A stretch of DNA of 64,000 nucleotides from Streptomyces mirabilis (GTDB lineage Bacteria; Actinomycetota; Actinomycetes; Streptomycetales; Streptomycetaceae), in assembly GCF_039503195.1 (NCBI RefSeq), contig NZ_JBCJKP010000001.1, forward strand, positions 10,602,001 to 10,666,000. The letters are read 5' to 3'. Below are positions 16,864-25,042 of the stretch, one piece after another (the stretch's first letter is position 1; the number at the start of each line of letters is the position of its first letter). The notes below the pieces were generated by a model. It was not told the DNA's origin and ran no database searches. It worked only from the letters and a program-made list of their open reading frames with translations. Made by a program: the position numbers and the translations under genes.

Positions 16864-17798
16864 GCACCAACGTTCTGCGTACCACCGACGGTTGGTGGGT
16901 CGTCCGGGACGAACGCGCCGTCCGCGTCGAGACCAAGGCCGTCACCACCGCCGAACTGCTCGCCGACCGGGACGCGGTCCACGAGGCCGCCGCCTCCACC
17001 GAGAGCGGCACACCCGTCGCCGACCTGGTGGCGCTGCCTCCGGTCACCACCCCGTGCCGGGTGGTCGCCCAGATGGTCAACTACCACAGCCACGCCAAGG
17101 ATTCGGGCTTCACCGGCGACATACCGCCCACCTTCTTCCGCAAGGCGTCCGGCTCGGTCAGCGGCCCCCACGACACGATCATCCGCCCCGCACACGTGAA
17201 GTTCCTCGACTACGAGGTGGAACTCGGCCTCGTCATGGGCGCGACCCTGCCCGTGGGCACCGTCGTCGAGGAGCAGGACCTGCCGCGGTACGTCGCCGGC
17301 CTCGTCCTGACCAACGACGTCAGCGCCCGCGACGTCCAGCTGACCAAGACCCAGTTCTACGAAAGCAAGTCCTATCCGACCTTCACGCCGACGGGCCCGT
17401 ACCTGGCCCTACTGGAGCCCGAGGACTTTACCCATCTGTTGAACCTGCGGCTGCGACTGTCGGTCAACGGCGTGTCACGCCAGGACCGCACGTTGGCCGA
17501 CATGATCGTGCGGCCCGCACAGGCGCTCACCCTGCTCGCCCGCTTCCAGACCCTCGCCCCGGGCGACCTGTTGCTGACCGGCACTCCCGGCGGCACGGCC
17601 CTGAAAGCCCCGCCCAAGCCGGCCGAGAAGATCGCCGCACTGCTGCCGCCCGCACTGAAGTGGAAGGCGTTCTTCAAGGGCCAGGCCAAGAACCCCAAGT
17701 ACCTGCGCAACGGTGACCTCGTCACCGCCACGATCGCCACCCCGGACGGACGGATCGACCTCGGCGAGCAGCGGACCCCCATCGCGGACGCATCATGA
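16860..17798 (+). CDS. Fumarylacetoacetate hydrolase (FAH) family enzyme
   Basis: Metal-dependent C-C bond hydrolase, decarboxylase or isomerase family, 312 residues. The FAH core starts near residue 65: VAQMVNYHSHAKD, LDYEVELGLVMG (the acidic metal ligands), GLVLTNDVSARDVQ, and LLTGTPGGTA near 240. An extra segment of about 25 residues (KPAEKIAALLPPALKWKAFF) lies between the TGTP motif and the usual NGD turn. In meta-cleavage pathways such enzymes process the ring-opened product. It overlaps its upstream and downstream neighbours by four bases each, so the three proteins are translationally coupled. The exact reaction (hydrolysis or isomerisation) cannot be read. Confidence 0.9.
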   Translation: MSTNVLRTTDGWWVVRDERAVRVETKAVTTAELLADRDAVHEAAASTESGTPVADLVALPPVTTPCRVVAQMVNYHSHAKDSGFTGDIPPTFFRKASGSVSGPHDTIIRPAHVKFLDYEVELGLVMGATLPVGTVVEEQDLPRYVAGLVLTNDVSARDVQLTKTQFYESKSYPTFTPTGPYLALLEPEDFTHLLNLRLRLSVNGVSRQDRTLADMIVRPAQALTLLARFQTLAPGDLLLTGTPGGTALKAPPKPAEKIAALLPPALKWKAFFKGQAKNPKYLRNGDLVTATIATPDGRIDLGEQRTPIADAS

Positions 17799-19417
17799 AG
17801 GCCACAGCCCGGAGACCGGTGGTGATCATCGGTGCGGGACCCGTCGGAGTCATGGCCGCCCTGCTGCTCGCCCGGCACGGAGTGCGCAGCTTGCTCCTCG
17901 AGCGCCACCAGGACATCTACCCCCTGCCACGCGCCGTCGTCGTGGACGATGAGATCCGCCGCATCCTGCAGAGCGCCGGTGTCCACGAGGATTTCGCCGC
18001 CCTCGCCCGCCCGGCGCCCGGACTGCGGCTGCTGGACGCCGGGCGCCGCGTGATCGCCGAATTCCCGCGGTCCATGCACGGACACCACGGCTTCCCGCAG
18101 ACCAGCATGTTCGACCAGCCCGAGCTGGAACGCCTGCTGCGTGACGCCCTGACGCGCCGCCCGGAGTGCGAGCTGTGGAGCGGAGTGGAGGTCGGGTCCG
18201 TCACCCAGTCCGTCGCACGGGACACCGACGGACCGAACGACCCGACGGGTCCGGTCCGGGTCACCCTTCGTCGCGACGGCAGCGACGAGGAGGAGCACCT
18301 GTGGGCCGATGCCGTCCTCGGCTGCGACGGTGCGGGCAGTGTCACCCGTGACGCCATCGGCGCCGTGTGGGAGGACCTGCACTTCGAGGAGAGCTGGCGG
18401 GTCATCGACGTGCGCACCAGCCGCCCTGTGCGTACCTGGGAAGGCGCCGAGCAGATCTGCTCTCCCACCCGGCCGGCCACCTTCATGCGCGTCAGCGAGG
18501 ACCGCTACCGCTGGGAGTTCCGGCTGGCCGACGATCAGCACCTCGAGGGCCCGGACGGATGGGAGCGCCTGCGCGAGCTGGTCGCCCCCTGGGTGGACCT
18601 GCCGCCCGACGCCTCGCAGGGCGACGACTTCGAGGTGATCCGGCAGGCGCAGTACACCTTCCGGGCTCGTCTCGCCGACCGGTGGCGCAAGGGGCGCGTC
18701 TTCCTGCTGGGCGACGCCGCCCACCTCACCCCGCCCTTCGTCGGACAGGGACTGTGCGCGGGCCTGCGCGACGCCCAGAACCTCACCTGGAAGCTCTCCC
18801 GGGTGCTCCAACGGGGCGCGCACGAGGCGTTGCTGGACACCTACGAACGCGAGCGCAAACCGCACGCCCGCCATGTGATCCGCGTGGCGGTCGCCGTCGG
18901 CTGGGCCATGACCGGCGGACAGGACCGGGGTGCGGCGTTCCGCCGGGCCGTCGTGGGCACGGCCTGTCGCATCCCCGGCGTGACCGCGGCGGTGAGCCGT
19001 GACCTCAGTCCCGCCCTGACGGCGGGTCCACTCGTACGGCGCCGCCCCAGACTGACCGGCCGCATGCTGGCCGGCACCTTCTGCCCGCAGCCCTGGGTAC
19101 GCCACGACGGCAGGCGAGTGCGCCTCGATGACGTCCTCGGGGACTCCTTCGCCGTCCTGACCGCCGTGCCACCCACGGCGCAGATGACGGCCGTGGCCAC
19201 GGCACTGGGCGCCCCGACGATCCGCGTCGACGATCTGGGCGACGACGGCACCCTGGCCGGATGGCTGGCCCGCGGCCGTGCCGACGCCGTCCTGCTGCGC
19301 CCCGACCGCGTCGTGATGGACACCGTCCCGGCCGGCACCGGCGACTTCACGGACACCGTCGCCTGGGCCGCCCTGCTGCACACGGCCCGCCATACCGCCG
19401 ACGCCCGGCCCGCCTGA
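17795..19417 (+). CDS. FAD-dependent aromatic hydroxylase (MhpA-like)
   Basis: Class A flavoprotein monooxygenase, 540 residues. FAD-binding GAGPVGVMAALLLARHGV at the N-terminus, the DG motif GCDGAGSVTRDAIG near 175, and the second FAD motif GDAAHLTPPFVGQGLCAGL near 305 followed by DAQNLTWKLSRVL. The DxxIRRILQ and SMFDQPELERLL segments match 3-(3-hydroxyphenyl)propionate hydroxylases. It likely adds an ortho hydroxyl to a phenol with NAD(P)H and oxygen, making the diol that the dioxygenase of the same operon opens. The start ATGA overlaps the FAH stop. Confidence 0.9.
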   Translation: MKATARRPVVIIGAGPVGVMAALLLARHGVRSLLLERHQDIYPLPRAVVVDDEIRRILQSAGVHEDFAALARPAPGLRLLDAGRRVIAEFPRSMHGHHGFPQTSMFDQPELERLLRDALTRRPECELWSGVEVGSVTQSVARDTDGPNDPTGPVRVTLRRDGSDEEEHLWADAVLGCDGAGSVTRDAIGAVWEDLHFEESWRVIDVRTSRPVRTWEGAEQICSPTRPATFMRVSEDRYRWEFRLADDQHLEGPDGWERLRELVAPWVDLPPDASQGDDFEVIRQAQYTFRARLADRWRKGRVFLLGDAAHLTPPFVGQGLCAGLRDAQNLTWKLSRVLQRGAHEALLDTYERERKPHARHVIRVAVAVGWAMTGGQDRGAAFRRAVVGTACRIPGVTAAVSRDLSPALTAGPLVRRRPRLTGRMLAGTFCPQPWVRHDGRRVRLDDVLGDSFAVLTAVPPTAQMTAVATALGAPTIRVDDLGDDGTLAGWLARGRADAVLLRPDRVVMDTVPAGTGDFTDTVAWAALLHTARHTADARPA

Positions 19418-19433
19418 CGAGGAGCTCCACACC

Positions 19434-21452
19434 ATGACCACCCCGCGCCCTGAGCCGTATCCGGAACCCTTCTTCACTCCCGACCCGAAGTCGGCCGCCC
19501 ACAGTCGCATCGCGGACTTCGCCCGATGGGCGGCCCGGCACCGGGGCGCCGAGGGGATCCAGGACCCCACGGACTACCGAGCCCTGTACGAGTGGTCCGT
19601 CACCGACCTCGAAGGATTCTGGGCCGCGGTGTGGGAGTACTTCGACATCGACGCGACGACTAGGTACGAGCGGGTGCTGGCCGAGGAGACCATGCCCGGC
19701 GCCCGCTGGTTCCCCGGCTCCACCCTCAACTACACGCATCACGCGCTGCGCAACCTGCAGCCGGACGCTCCCGCGATCACCGCCCTGGACGAGACAGGAG
19801 CAGGCTATGAGATCACGGGCCGGGAGCTGCGCGCCCGGGTCGCCTCCGTCGCTGCCAGCCTGCGCGACCTGGGCGTCGGACAGGGCGACCGGGTGGTGGG
19901 CTATCTGCCCAACACCCCCCACGCCATCATCGCCTTCCTCGCCACCGCAAGCCTGGGCGCTGTGTGGTCGGTGTGCGGCCAGGACTACGCACCCAAGGCC
20001 GCCGCCGACCGCTTCGCGCAGCTCGACCCCACGGTGCTCATCACTGCGGACGGCTACCTCTTCAACGCCACTACCCACGACCGTCGCGCCGCCTCGCTCG
20101 AACTCGCCGCTGCCCTGCCGACGCTGAAGGCCACGGTGCTCGTGGACCACGTGGGCCTTGCGTGGCCGGAGGGCAGGGACTCGGGGCTGACGGTTCCCTG
20201 GGAGGACGCGGCCACCCGTGTCGAGTGCCTCACCATCGCCCCGGTGCCGTTCGACCACCCCCTGTGGATCGTCTTCTCCTCCGGCACCACCGGACTGCCC
20301 AAGGGCATCGTCCACGGGCACGGCGGCGTCCTGCTCGAACACCTCAAGACCCTCGGCCTGAACACCGACCTCGGCTCCGGGGACCGCCTCCTCTGGTACA
20401 CCACCACCCACTGGATGATGTGGAACCTGGTCGTCTCCACCCTGCTGACCGGTGCCACCACCTGCACCTACGACGGCAGCCCGGTACCGCAGGCCCGTCC
20501 GGACCTCCTGTGGGAGCTGGCAGCCCGTCACAAAGTCACCGTCTTCGGCACCAGTCCTCAGTACCTGTTGACCATGGCCAAGCTGGGCATCGAACCCTCC
20601 GTGCACGACCTGTCGGCCATCCGCGTCGTCGGCTGCACCGGCTCCGCTCTGCCCGCCTCCGCCTATCCCTGGGTCCGAGACCACGTGGGCGCCGGCGTTC
20701 AGTTGGCCTCCACCAGCGGCGGCACGGACATCGTCTCCGGCTTCGCCGGCGGCGCCTCCACGACCCCCGTCTGGGCGGGGGAGCTGTCCGCCCCCAGCCT
20801 CGGCGTGGCCCTGGCCGCCTACGACGCGACGGGCACCCCTGTCCTCGACCAGGTCGGCGAACTGGTCGTCACCCGGCCCATGCCGTCCATGCCGCTGTAC
20901 TTCTGGAACGACCCCGACGGCAGCCGCTACCGCGACGCCTACTTCGGCGCCTACCCCGGTGTGTGGCGGCACGGCGACTGGATCACGCTCACCTCGCACG
21001 GCTCGGTGATCGTCCACGGCCGCTCCGACGCCACCCTCAACCGCAACGGCGTGCGCCTGGGCAGTGCCGACATCCACGACGTCGTCGAACGCCTCCCCGA
21101 GATCACCGAGGCTCTCGTCATCGGCGCGGAGGAACCCGACGGCCGCTACTGGATGCCGCTCTTCGTGGTCCTCGCCGACGGGGTCACCCTGGACGACTCC
21201 CTGCGGGTCCGGATCCGCGAAGCGATCCGCACCGGTGCCTCACCCCGCCACGTCCCCGACGAGATCCTCGCCGTAGGGGCCCTCCCGCACACGAAGACCG
21301 GCAAGAAGCTCGAGGTTCCCGTCAAGCGCCTGCTTCAGGGTGCCCCCGTCGAGCAGGTCCTGAACCCCGCGGCGGTCGACAACCCCGACCTGATCGCCTA
21401 CTTCGCCCGCCTGGGCGCGGAGCGGAACAAGCGGCCAGCACACGACACATGA
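19434..21452 (+). CDS. Acetoacetate-CoA ligase family enzyme
   Basis: Acyl-adenylate-forming enzyme of 672 residues, the size and layout of acetoacetyl-CoA synthetase. An AACS-like N-terminal cap (ALYEWSVTDLEGFWAAVWEY), the P-loop SSGTTGLPKGIVHGHGG near 285, TTTHWMMWN, the hinge region HGRSDATLNRNGVRLG near 525, and the C-terminal HTKTGKKLEVPVKRLL whose lysine (TGKK) completes adenylation. A GAGGAG site precedes ATG 19434. As the last gene of a meta-cleavage operon it may activate a beta-keto or short acid released by the FAH enzyme, feeding carbon into acetyl-CoA. That coupling is inferred; acetoacetate itself is the textbook substrate. Confidence 0.92.
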   Translation: MTTPRPEPYPEPFFTPDPKSAAHSRIADFARWAARHRGAEGIQDPTDYRALYEWSVTDLEGFWAAVWEYFDIDATTRYERVLAEETMPGARWFPGSTLNYTHHALRNLQPDAPAITALDETGAGYEITGRELRARVASVAASLRDLGVGQGDRVVGYLPNTPHAIIAFLATASLGAVWSVCGQDYAPKAAADRFAQLDPTVLITADGYLFNATTHDRRAASLELAAALPTLKATVLVDHVGLAWPEGRDSGLTVPWEDAATRVECLTIAPVPFDHPLWIVFSSGTTGLPKGIVHGHGGVLLEHLKTLGLNTDLGSGDRLLWYTTTHWMMWNLVVSTLLTGATTCTYDGSPVPQARPDLLWELAARHKVTVFGTSPQYLLTMAKLGIEPSVHDLSAIRVVGCTGSALPASAYPWVRDHVGAGVQLASTSGGTDIVSGFAGGASTTPVWAGELSAPSLGVALAAYDATGTPVLDQVGELVVTRPMPSMPLYFWNDPDGSRYRDAYFGAYPGVWRHGDWITLTSHGSVIVHGRSDATLNRNGVRLGSADIHDVVERLPEITEALVIGAEEPDGRYWMPLFVVLADGVTLDDSLRVRIREAIRTGASPRHVPDEILAVGALPHTKTGKKLEVPVKRLLQGAPVEQVLNPAAVDNPDLIAYFARLGAERNKRPAHDT

Positions 21453-21534
21453 CGTCGGCCAGGGGAGCACAGGACCACGTGACAGCACTGGGCTCTTGTG
21501 CCCCGCCCGGCTCAGCAAACCCCGTCCCCACGGG

Positions 21535-21569
21535 GTGGTGCCGGGGCGGTCAACCCGCCCCGGCACCAC
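21535..21569 (+). terminator. Terminator of the aromatic operon
   Basis: GTGGTGCCGGGGCGG, a five-base loop, then the exact complement: a 15-bp perfect stem 83 bp after the ligase stop. Confidence 0.72.
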
Positions 21570-21591
21570 ACACAACCGAAGTAAGAGAGAA

Positions 21592-21911
21592 ATGATGAGC
21601 ATGACCGACCGCGAACCGCAGGCCCTCGATGTCCTCGACGACGCCGGACGAAAGGTGCTGTTCACCGAGGCCCGCACCGCGAACACTACAACTCGGCACT
21701 GCAGACCGGGGTCTTCCTCCTCGCGGTCCGCGCGTCGGGGTTCGCGGCCGGTCCCATGGCGGGCTTCGACAAGGCCGGCGTGGACGAGGAGTTCTTCGCC
21801 GGTACCGGCTGGCGCTCGCATCTGGTGGTGAACATCGGTCACCCGGGTGCCGAGCCGTGGTTCCCGCGGCTGCCCCGCGTGCCCGTCGAGCACGCCCTCG
21901 CCTGGGCCTGA
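21592..21911 (+). pseudogene. Nitroreductase / RutE-like reductase with internal deletion
   Basis: The first 33 residues (LDVLDDAGRKVLFTEARTAN) match the N-terminus of malonic semialdehyde reductase/nitroreductase proteins. The frame then jumps directly to the family's C-terminal part, ALQTGVFLLAVRASGFAAGP, FFAGTGWRSHLVVNIGHPG and the end at 21911. Roughly the middle half of a 195-residue protein is missing and the junction is out of frame. Start and GAGAGA ribosome site remain. Confidence 0.75.
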
Positions 21912-21936
21912 CGGACGGAACTCCGCACTCGCATTT

Positions 21937-21951
21937 CCATGCGTCGTACGG
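21937..21951. promoter_or_regulatory. Palindromic operator, copy 7
   Basis: CCATGCGTCGTACGG, a variant with one change in each arm. It is the first of a pair ahead of the second secreted peptide gene. Confidence 0.6.
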
Positions 21952-21970
21952 TTCACTCGACGGGGAGTTC

Positions 21971-21985
21971 CCGTACACCGTATGG
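21971..21985. promoter_or_regulatory. Palindromic operator, copy 8
   Basis: CCGTACACCGTATGG, centred 34 bp from copy 7. Confidence 0.6.
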
Positions 21986-22147
21986 AACCTTGGGGTCTTG
22001 CCGCGAAAGCGACTTCTCTCGCGCTCGGTGACGCAGAGCAGAGCCGACCGAGCCCGCATGCAGTGGCCAACCGCGCCCCACGAACTGCACCAGTGACGGG
22101 GGCACCCGTTGTACTGGCGGATTGCTCTGGCCCGAAGGAGAAAACCC

Positions 22148-22552
22148 GTGAGTAGCCTGACGAAGCGCATGTGTATCGCTATCACCTCCGTGGTGGTGGT
22201 GGTGGTGGTGGTGGCGGCGGGCGGAGCCGTAGTCGGTGTCGGGGGTACCGCGTCGGCTGCGGTGCCCGAGCATGTCCAGCGCCCGGCTGTCGGTGTCGCG
22301 GCCGACAACCACCGCTCGGGCGGCGATGAGCGCAACTGGGACCGGAGCGACTACCGCCGGTCGGGCCGCGATCACGACTACTACCGGGACAGCGGCCACG
22401 CATACCGCTCGGACCGCGACCGCGACTACCGCCGGGACCGTGGTGACGGCCACCGCCGGGACCAGGGCACCAGTTCCTCGTGGGGCGATCGCGGTGGGGA
22501 CCGCGACGGCGGGAGCCTCTACAACCGCGACCGGCAGGGCAGTGGCCGCTGA
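22148..22552 (+). CDS. Secreted Arg/Asp/Ser-rich protein (134 aa)
   Basis: Probable exported protein starting at GTG 22148, with GAAGGAG upstream. The signal peptide is SSLTKRMCIAITS followed by eight consecutive valines, all GTG, then a small-residue stretch ending TASAA. The mature start PEHVQRPAVGVAA matches the secreted protein at 5592. After that the two diverge: this one becomes a low-complexity repeat of RD, RS and YR dipeptides (DRSDYRRSGRDHDYYRDS), which could be disordered or simply out of register with the ancestor. It stands behind palindrome copies 7 and 8 and ahead of an SsgA-like relic, mirroring the 5.5-kb module. Confidence 0.6.
   Translation: MSSLTKRMCIAITSVVVVVVVVAAGGAVVGVGGTASAAVPEHVQRPAVGVAADNHRSGGDERNWDRSDYRRSGRDHDYYRDSGHAYRSDRDRDYRRDRGDGHRRDQGTSSSWGDRGGDRDGGSLYNRDRQGSGR
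22190..22213 (+). repeat. (GTG)8 microsatellite in a signal peptide
   Basis: Eight tandem GTG triplets encode eight valines in the hydrophobic core of the secreted protein's signal sequence. Triplet slippage would lengthen or shorten the core without breaking the frame. Confidence 0.85.
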
Positions 22553-22773
22553 CACGAACATGGCTCTTGCCGGGCAACCGAGGTTGCCTGCATCCCTGTG
22601 ATGGCCCCGGCAGTCAGCGGTGGCTTTGTCTGTTCCTGCCGACCGGCCGGACACCCCGGCGACGGCACGGGATGTAGCTCCCGCGAGCGCTCTCGTGCTG
22701 TCCGCCACCGGTTCCGCCGCAAGCATGCCCATATGGCTCGAGGCGCCAGGAGCGAACGCATGAAGTCGATGAG

Positions 22774-22970
22774 AACCGTGAGCGCGGGCGAGCGCGACGT
22801 GGTGCTGTTCCATCGTCCTCAAGCCGCCCGAGGGTATGGCATTGCTCGAAGTTCCGGTGCAGGACCTCAAAAGGTTCGTGCAGGAGACAGAGGCACTCGT
22901 ACCCAGAGGATCCGAGTCCGAGCGCACCGACTCGGACGTGCTACTCAGGCACCTCCTCGCCGAAGGCTGA
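22774..22970 (+). pseudogene. SsgA-like protein, C-terminal relic
   Basis: Remnant of an SsgA-like gene. SAGERDVVLFHRPQ is in one frame, then after a frameshift EGMALLEVPVQDLKRFVQET and EALVPRGSESE run to the stop at 22970. This matches the last 60 residues of the intact protein at 5874-6293 (GTALLEVPIQDVRTFL, EALVPRGAES). The N-terminal half is gone. It confirms that the palindrome/secreted peptide/SsgA-like module once existed twice. Confidence 0.8.
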
Positions 22971-23107
22971 GGTCTTCCTGCGCGGAATCAGGCTCTGGCC
23001 TTGATCGCGGCAGAACGTGCCGTTGCAGGCCGAGACCGCCCTGACCCGGTGCCTGAGCCCCGCGGCGACGTTGAGCGTGGCCATCCTGAGGCTGGCACAC
23101 TGATTGT

Positions 23108-23815
23108 GTGTCCCCGTTGATGACCGCTGTGGATCAGAATGCGTCCTCATCGATTACCGGCGCCGCCGTCGTGTCGGTCTGCGCATTGGTCTTCACGGTC
23201 TCCTCATTCTGGTGGATCAATGCCAGGCAAGGGTGCCTGAAGACATGGGAGCCTCACTCCTTTGCGGCGATTTTCAATTACTCTCTGGTTCGCCTGCGGC
23301 TTCCGCTCGTCCTTCACAACACCGGGGCCAAGCCGATAGTTGTGCAGGATCTCAGGCTCACCTTCCCTGATGAGCCCGCCTCTCATCTACCGCTCTTGTG
23401 GATGTCTTCGCCGTCTCGTCTCCAACCCGGACCGGACGAGGAACTGAAGTTGCCGGCCGGATTCGTTGTGGCCGGCAGAGAAGCTCTGCAAATGTTCATC
23501 GAACTCGAGGCACCGTTTCCCGGGCTGCTTCCGGAGGCCCGTGACTACAAGGCCCAAATTCAAGTGAGGGTTGGCCACCGCAAGGGGTGGCGCCCGCTTC
23601 TCACGTTTACGTTGAGAACCACCAACATCATTGATCCCGACCGGTACGCCGTCTACAACAACGCACCTCTTGAACTGACGAAGGAGGATCAGCAAAAGGC
23701 AGACGCCGCGCTCCTGGAGCTCTTGGACAAGCAGGAGAACGACGCTTCCGCTCAGGGTGGGACCAAGCAGCGGGACTCTTCGAGCGACGACGGCAACGCC
23801 GGTACCGACCTGTAG
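23108..23815 (+). CDS. Single-pass membrane protein of unknown function (235 aa)
   Basis: Not assigned to a named family. One N-terminal membrane segment (about 16-38, GAAVVSVCALVFTVSSFWW) is followed by a predicted extracytoplasmic or cytoplasmic beta-rich domain (residues 50-180, with RLPLVLHNTGAKPIVVQDLR and REALQMFIELEAPFP), and a charged, Gln/Asp/Ser-rich tail (EDQQKADAALLELLDKQEND). The LVLHNTGAKPI pattern resembles immunoglobulin-like beta-sandwiches. GTG at 23108 or ATG at 23120 could be the start; neither has a clear ribosome site. It stands alone between the SsgA-like relic and the LysR gene. Confidence 0.75.
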   Translation: MSPLMTAVDQNASSSITGAAVVSVCALVFTVSSFWWINARQGCLKTWEPHSFAAIFNYSLVRLRLPLVLHNTGAKPIVVQDLRLTFPDEPASHLPLLWMSSPSRLQPGPDEELKLPAGFVVAGREALQMFIELEAPFPGLLPEARDYKAQIQVRVGHRKGWRPLLTFTLRTTNIIDPDRYAVYNNAPLELTKEDQQKADAALLELLDKQENDASAQGGTKQRDSSSDDGNAGTDL

Positions 23816-23980
23816 GCCGGGAAGATGGTCATGAGATCGGCAAGGGCGGACGTGTGGGCGCACCGCACGTACGGCAAGGTCGACCGAAGGTGCGACACAG
23901 CACACCGCCCCGGCGGACAAGAACAGCCCCCGTGCTGCTGTTCGTCGATCCGGCAACGCTGATCACGGACGAGGCGGAGG

Positions 23981-24916
23981 TCAGCGCGGAATCACCCAGT
24001 CCGGCGCCCAGGTGCCGGTGGCGTCGTGGTCGGCCGCTGTGGCGGCGAGGTGGGCGCGGAGGGTCGCCAGCGCCGGGTGGGGGTTGTCCCGGTGCCAGAG
24101 GAGCGAGTGCGGGTAGACGGGCGTCGGGTTTGTCACCGGGATGCGGCGCAGGCCGTGGCCGGAGGGCCAGACGAGGCGGGTGTGCCCGCCCATGAAGGTG
24201 GCCAGGGCCGGGGTGTCGGCGACGGTGTCGAGGAGCGCGTCGGAGCCGAAGTTGGGGCCCGTCGCCTCGATGGTGAGGCCGAACTCGGCGACGAGGTCGT
24301 CGTAGTAGGCGGCCCACTCGGTACCGGGGACGATGCCGGGCATCCAGATCCGGTGCCCGGCGAGCTGGGCGAGCGTCACCGACCGGGCGCCCGCCAGCGC
24401 GTGCGCGGGGCCGGTGAGGAGCTGGAGCGGCTCGTCGAGCACCCGGACGGACTCGATGTCCTCGGGAAGGGGCCGGCCGGGCGCGGCGACGGCGCGGAAG
24501 GACGCGTCGATCGCACCGGACCGGATGGCGGCGACAGCCGTCTCGATGTCGAACAGCATCACCACGTCGAGGTCGATCTCGGGATGCGCACGGTAGAAGC
24601 CGCGCATCAGGCCCGCCGCCGCGCCGCGCGAGGCGATCACGTCGACGCGCAGCGGACGGCGGCCGGGGCGCACGGACGCGACCGCGCGCTCGGCGACGCG
24701 CAGCAGCTCGCGCGCGTGGGGCAGGAACGCCTGCCCGTCGATGGTGAGCTCGGCGCCGCGCGCGGTGCGAGTGAACAGCCGCACACCGAGGTTGCGCTCC
24801 AGCGCGGCGATGCGCTTGGAGACGGCCTGCTGGGTGACCGCCAGCTCGGCGGCGGCCTCCTGGAACTGGCCCGCGTCGGCGGCGACGACGAAGGTCCGGA
24901 CGGAATCGAGGTCCAT
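23981..24916 (-). CDS. LysR-family transcriptional regulator
   Basis: Regulator of 311 residues. The N-terminal winged helix-turn-helix is VRTFVVAADAGQFQEAAAEL and VTQQAVSKRIAALERNLGVR (residues 5-45); the remainder is the periplasmic-binding-like effector domain (VDVIASRGAAAGLMRGFYRA, GIVPGTEWAAYYDDLV). It is divergent from an MFS transporter with 126 bp between starts, the classic LysR layout in which the regulator controls the neighbouring exporter in response to its substrate. A palindrome (24933-24949) begins 17 bp upstream of its start codon. Confidence 0.95.
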   Translation of the reverse strand: MDLDSVRTFVVAADAGQFQEAAAELAVTQQAVSKRIAALERNLGVRLFTRTARGAELTIDGQAFLPHARELLRVAERAVASVRPGRRPLRVDVIASRGAAAGLMRGFYRAHPEIDLDVVMLFDIETAVAAIRSGAIDASFRAVAAPGRPLPEDIESVRVLDEPLQLLTGPAHALAGARSVTLAQLAGHRIWMPGIVPGTEWAAYYDDLVAEFGLTIEATGPNFGSDALLDTVADTPALATFMGGHTRLVWPSGHGLRRIPVTNPTPVYPHSLLWHRDNPHPALATLRAHLAATAADHDATGTWAPDWVIPR

Positions 24917-24932
24917 GCCGATACCCTACGAG

Positions 24933-24949
24933 CACAACCGATGGTTGTG
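24933..24949. promoter_or_regulatory. LysR-type operator palindrome
   Basis: CACAACCGATGGTTGTG, with 7-bp perfect arms and three central bases. A further half-site CGGTTGT follows at about 24963. Position and dyad suit a LysR recognition site between divergent genes. Confidence 0.65.
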
Positions 24950-25042
24950 GCCGGCGGCCCTACGGTTGTTTGATCCCCTGGTGTGACGCTCGCTTTGATG
25001 TTTCCGAACGCGGATCGGTTGTGCGGGTGAGGGGCGTCGGGC

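Noticed and set aside
17372..19570. 732-codon minus-strand frame under the flavin hydroxylase
   Set aside because: Antisense shadow; Gly/Val/Arg-rich without domains, and the sense strand has full flavoprotein motifs.
19347..21077. 576-codon minus-strand frame under the CoA ligase
   Set aside because: Antisense shadow of the ligase; no recognisable domain.
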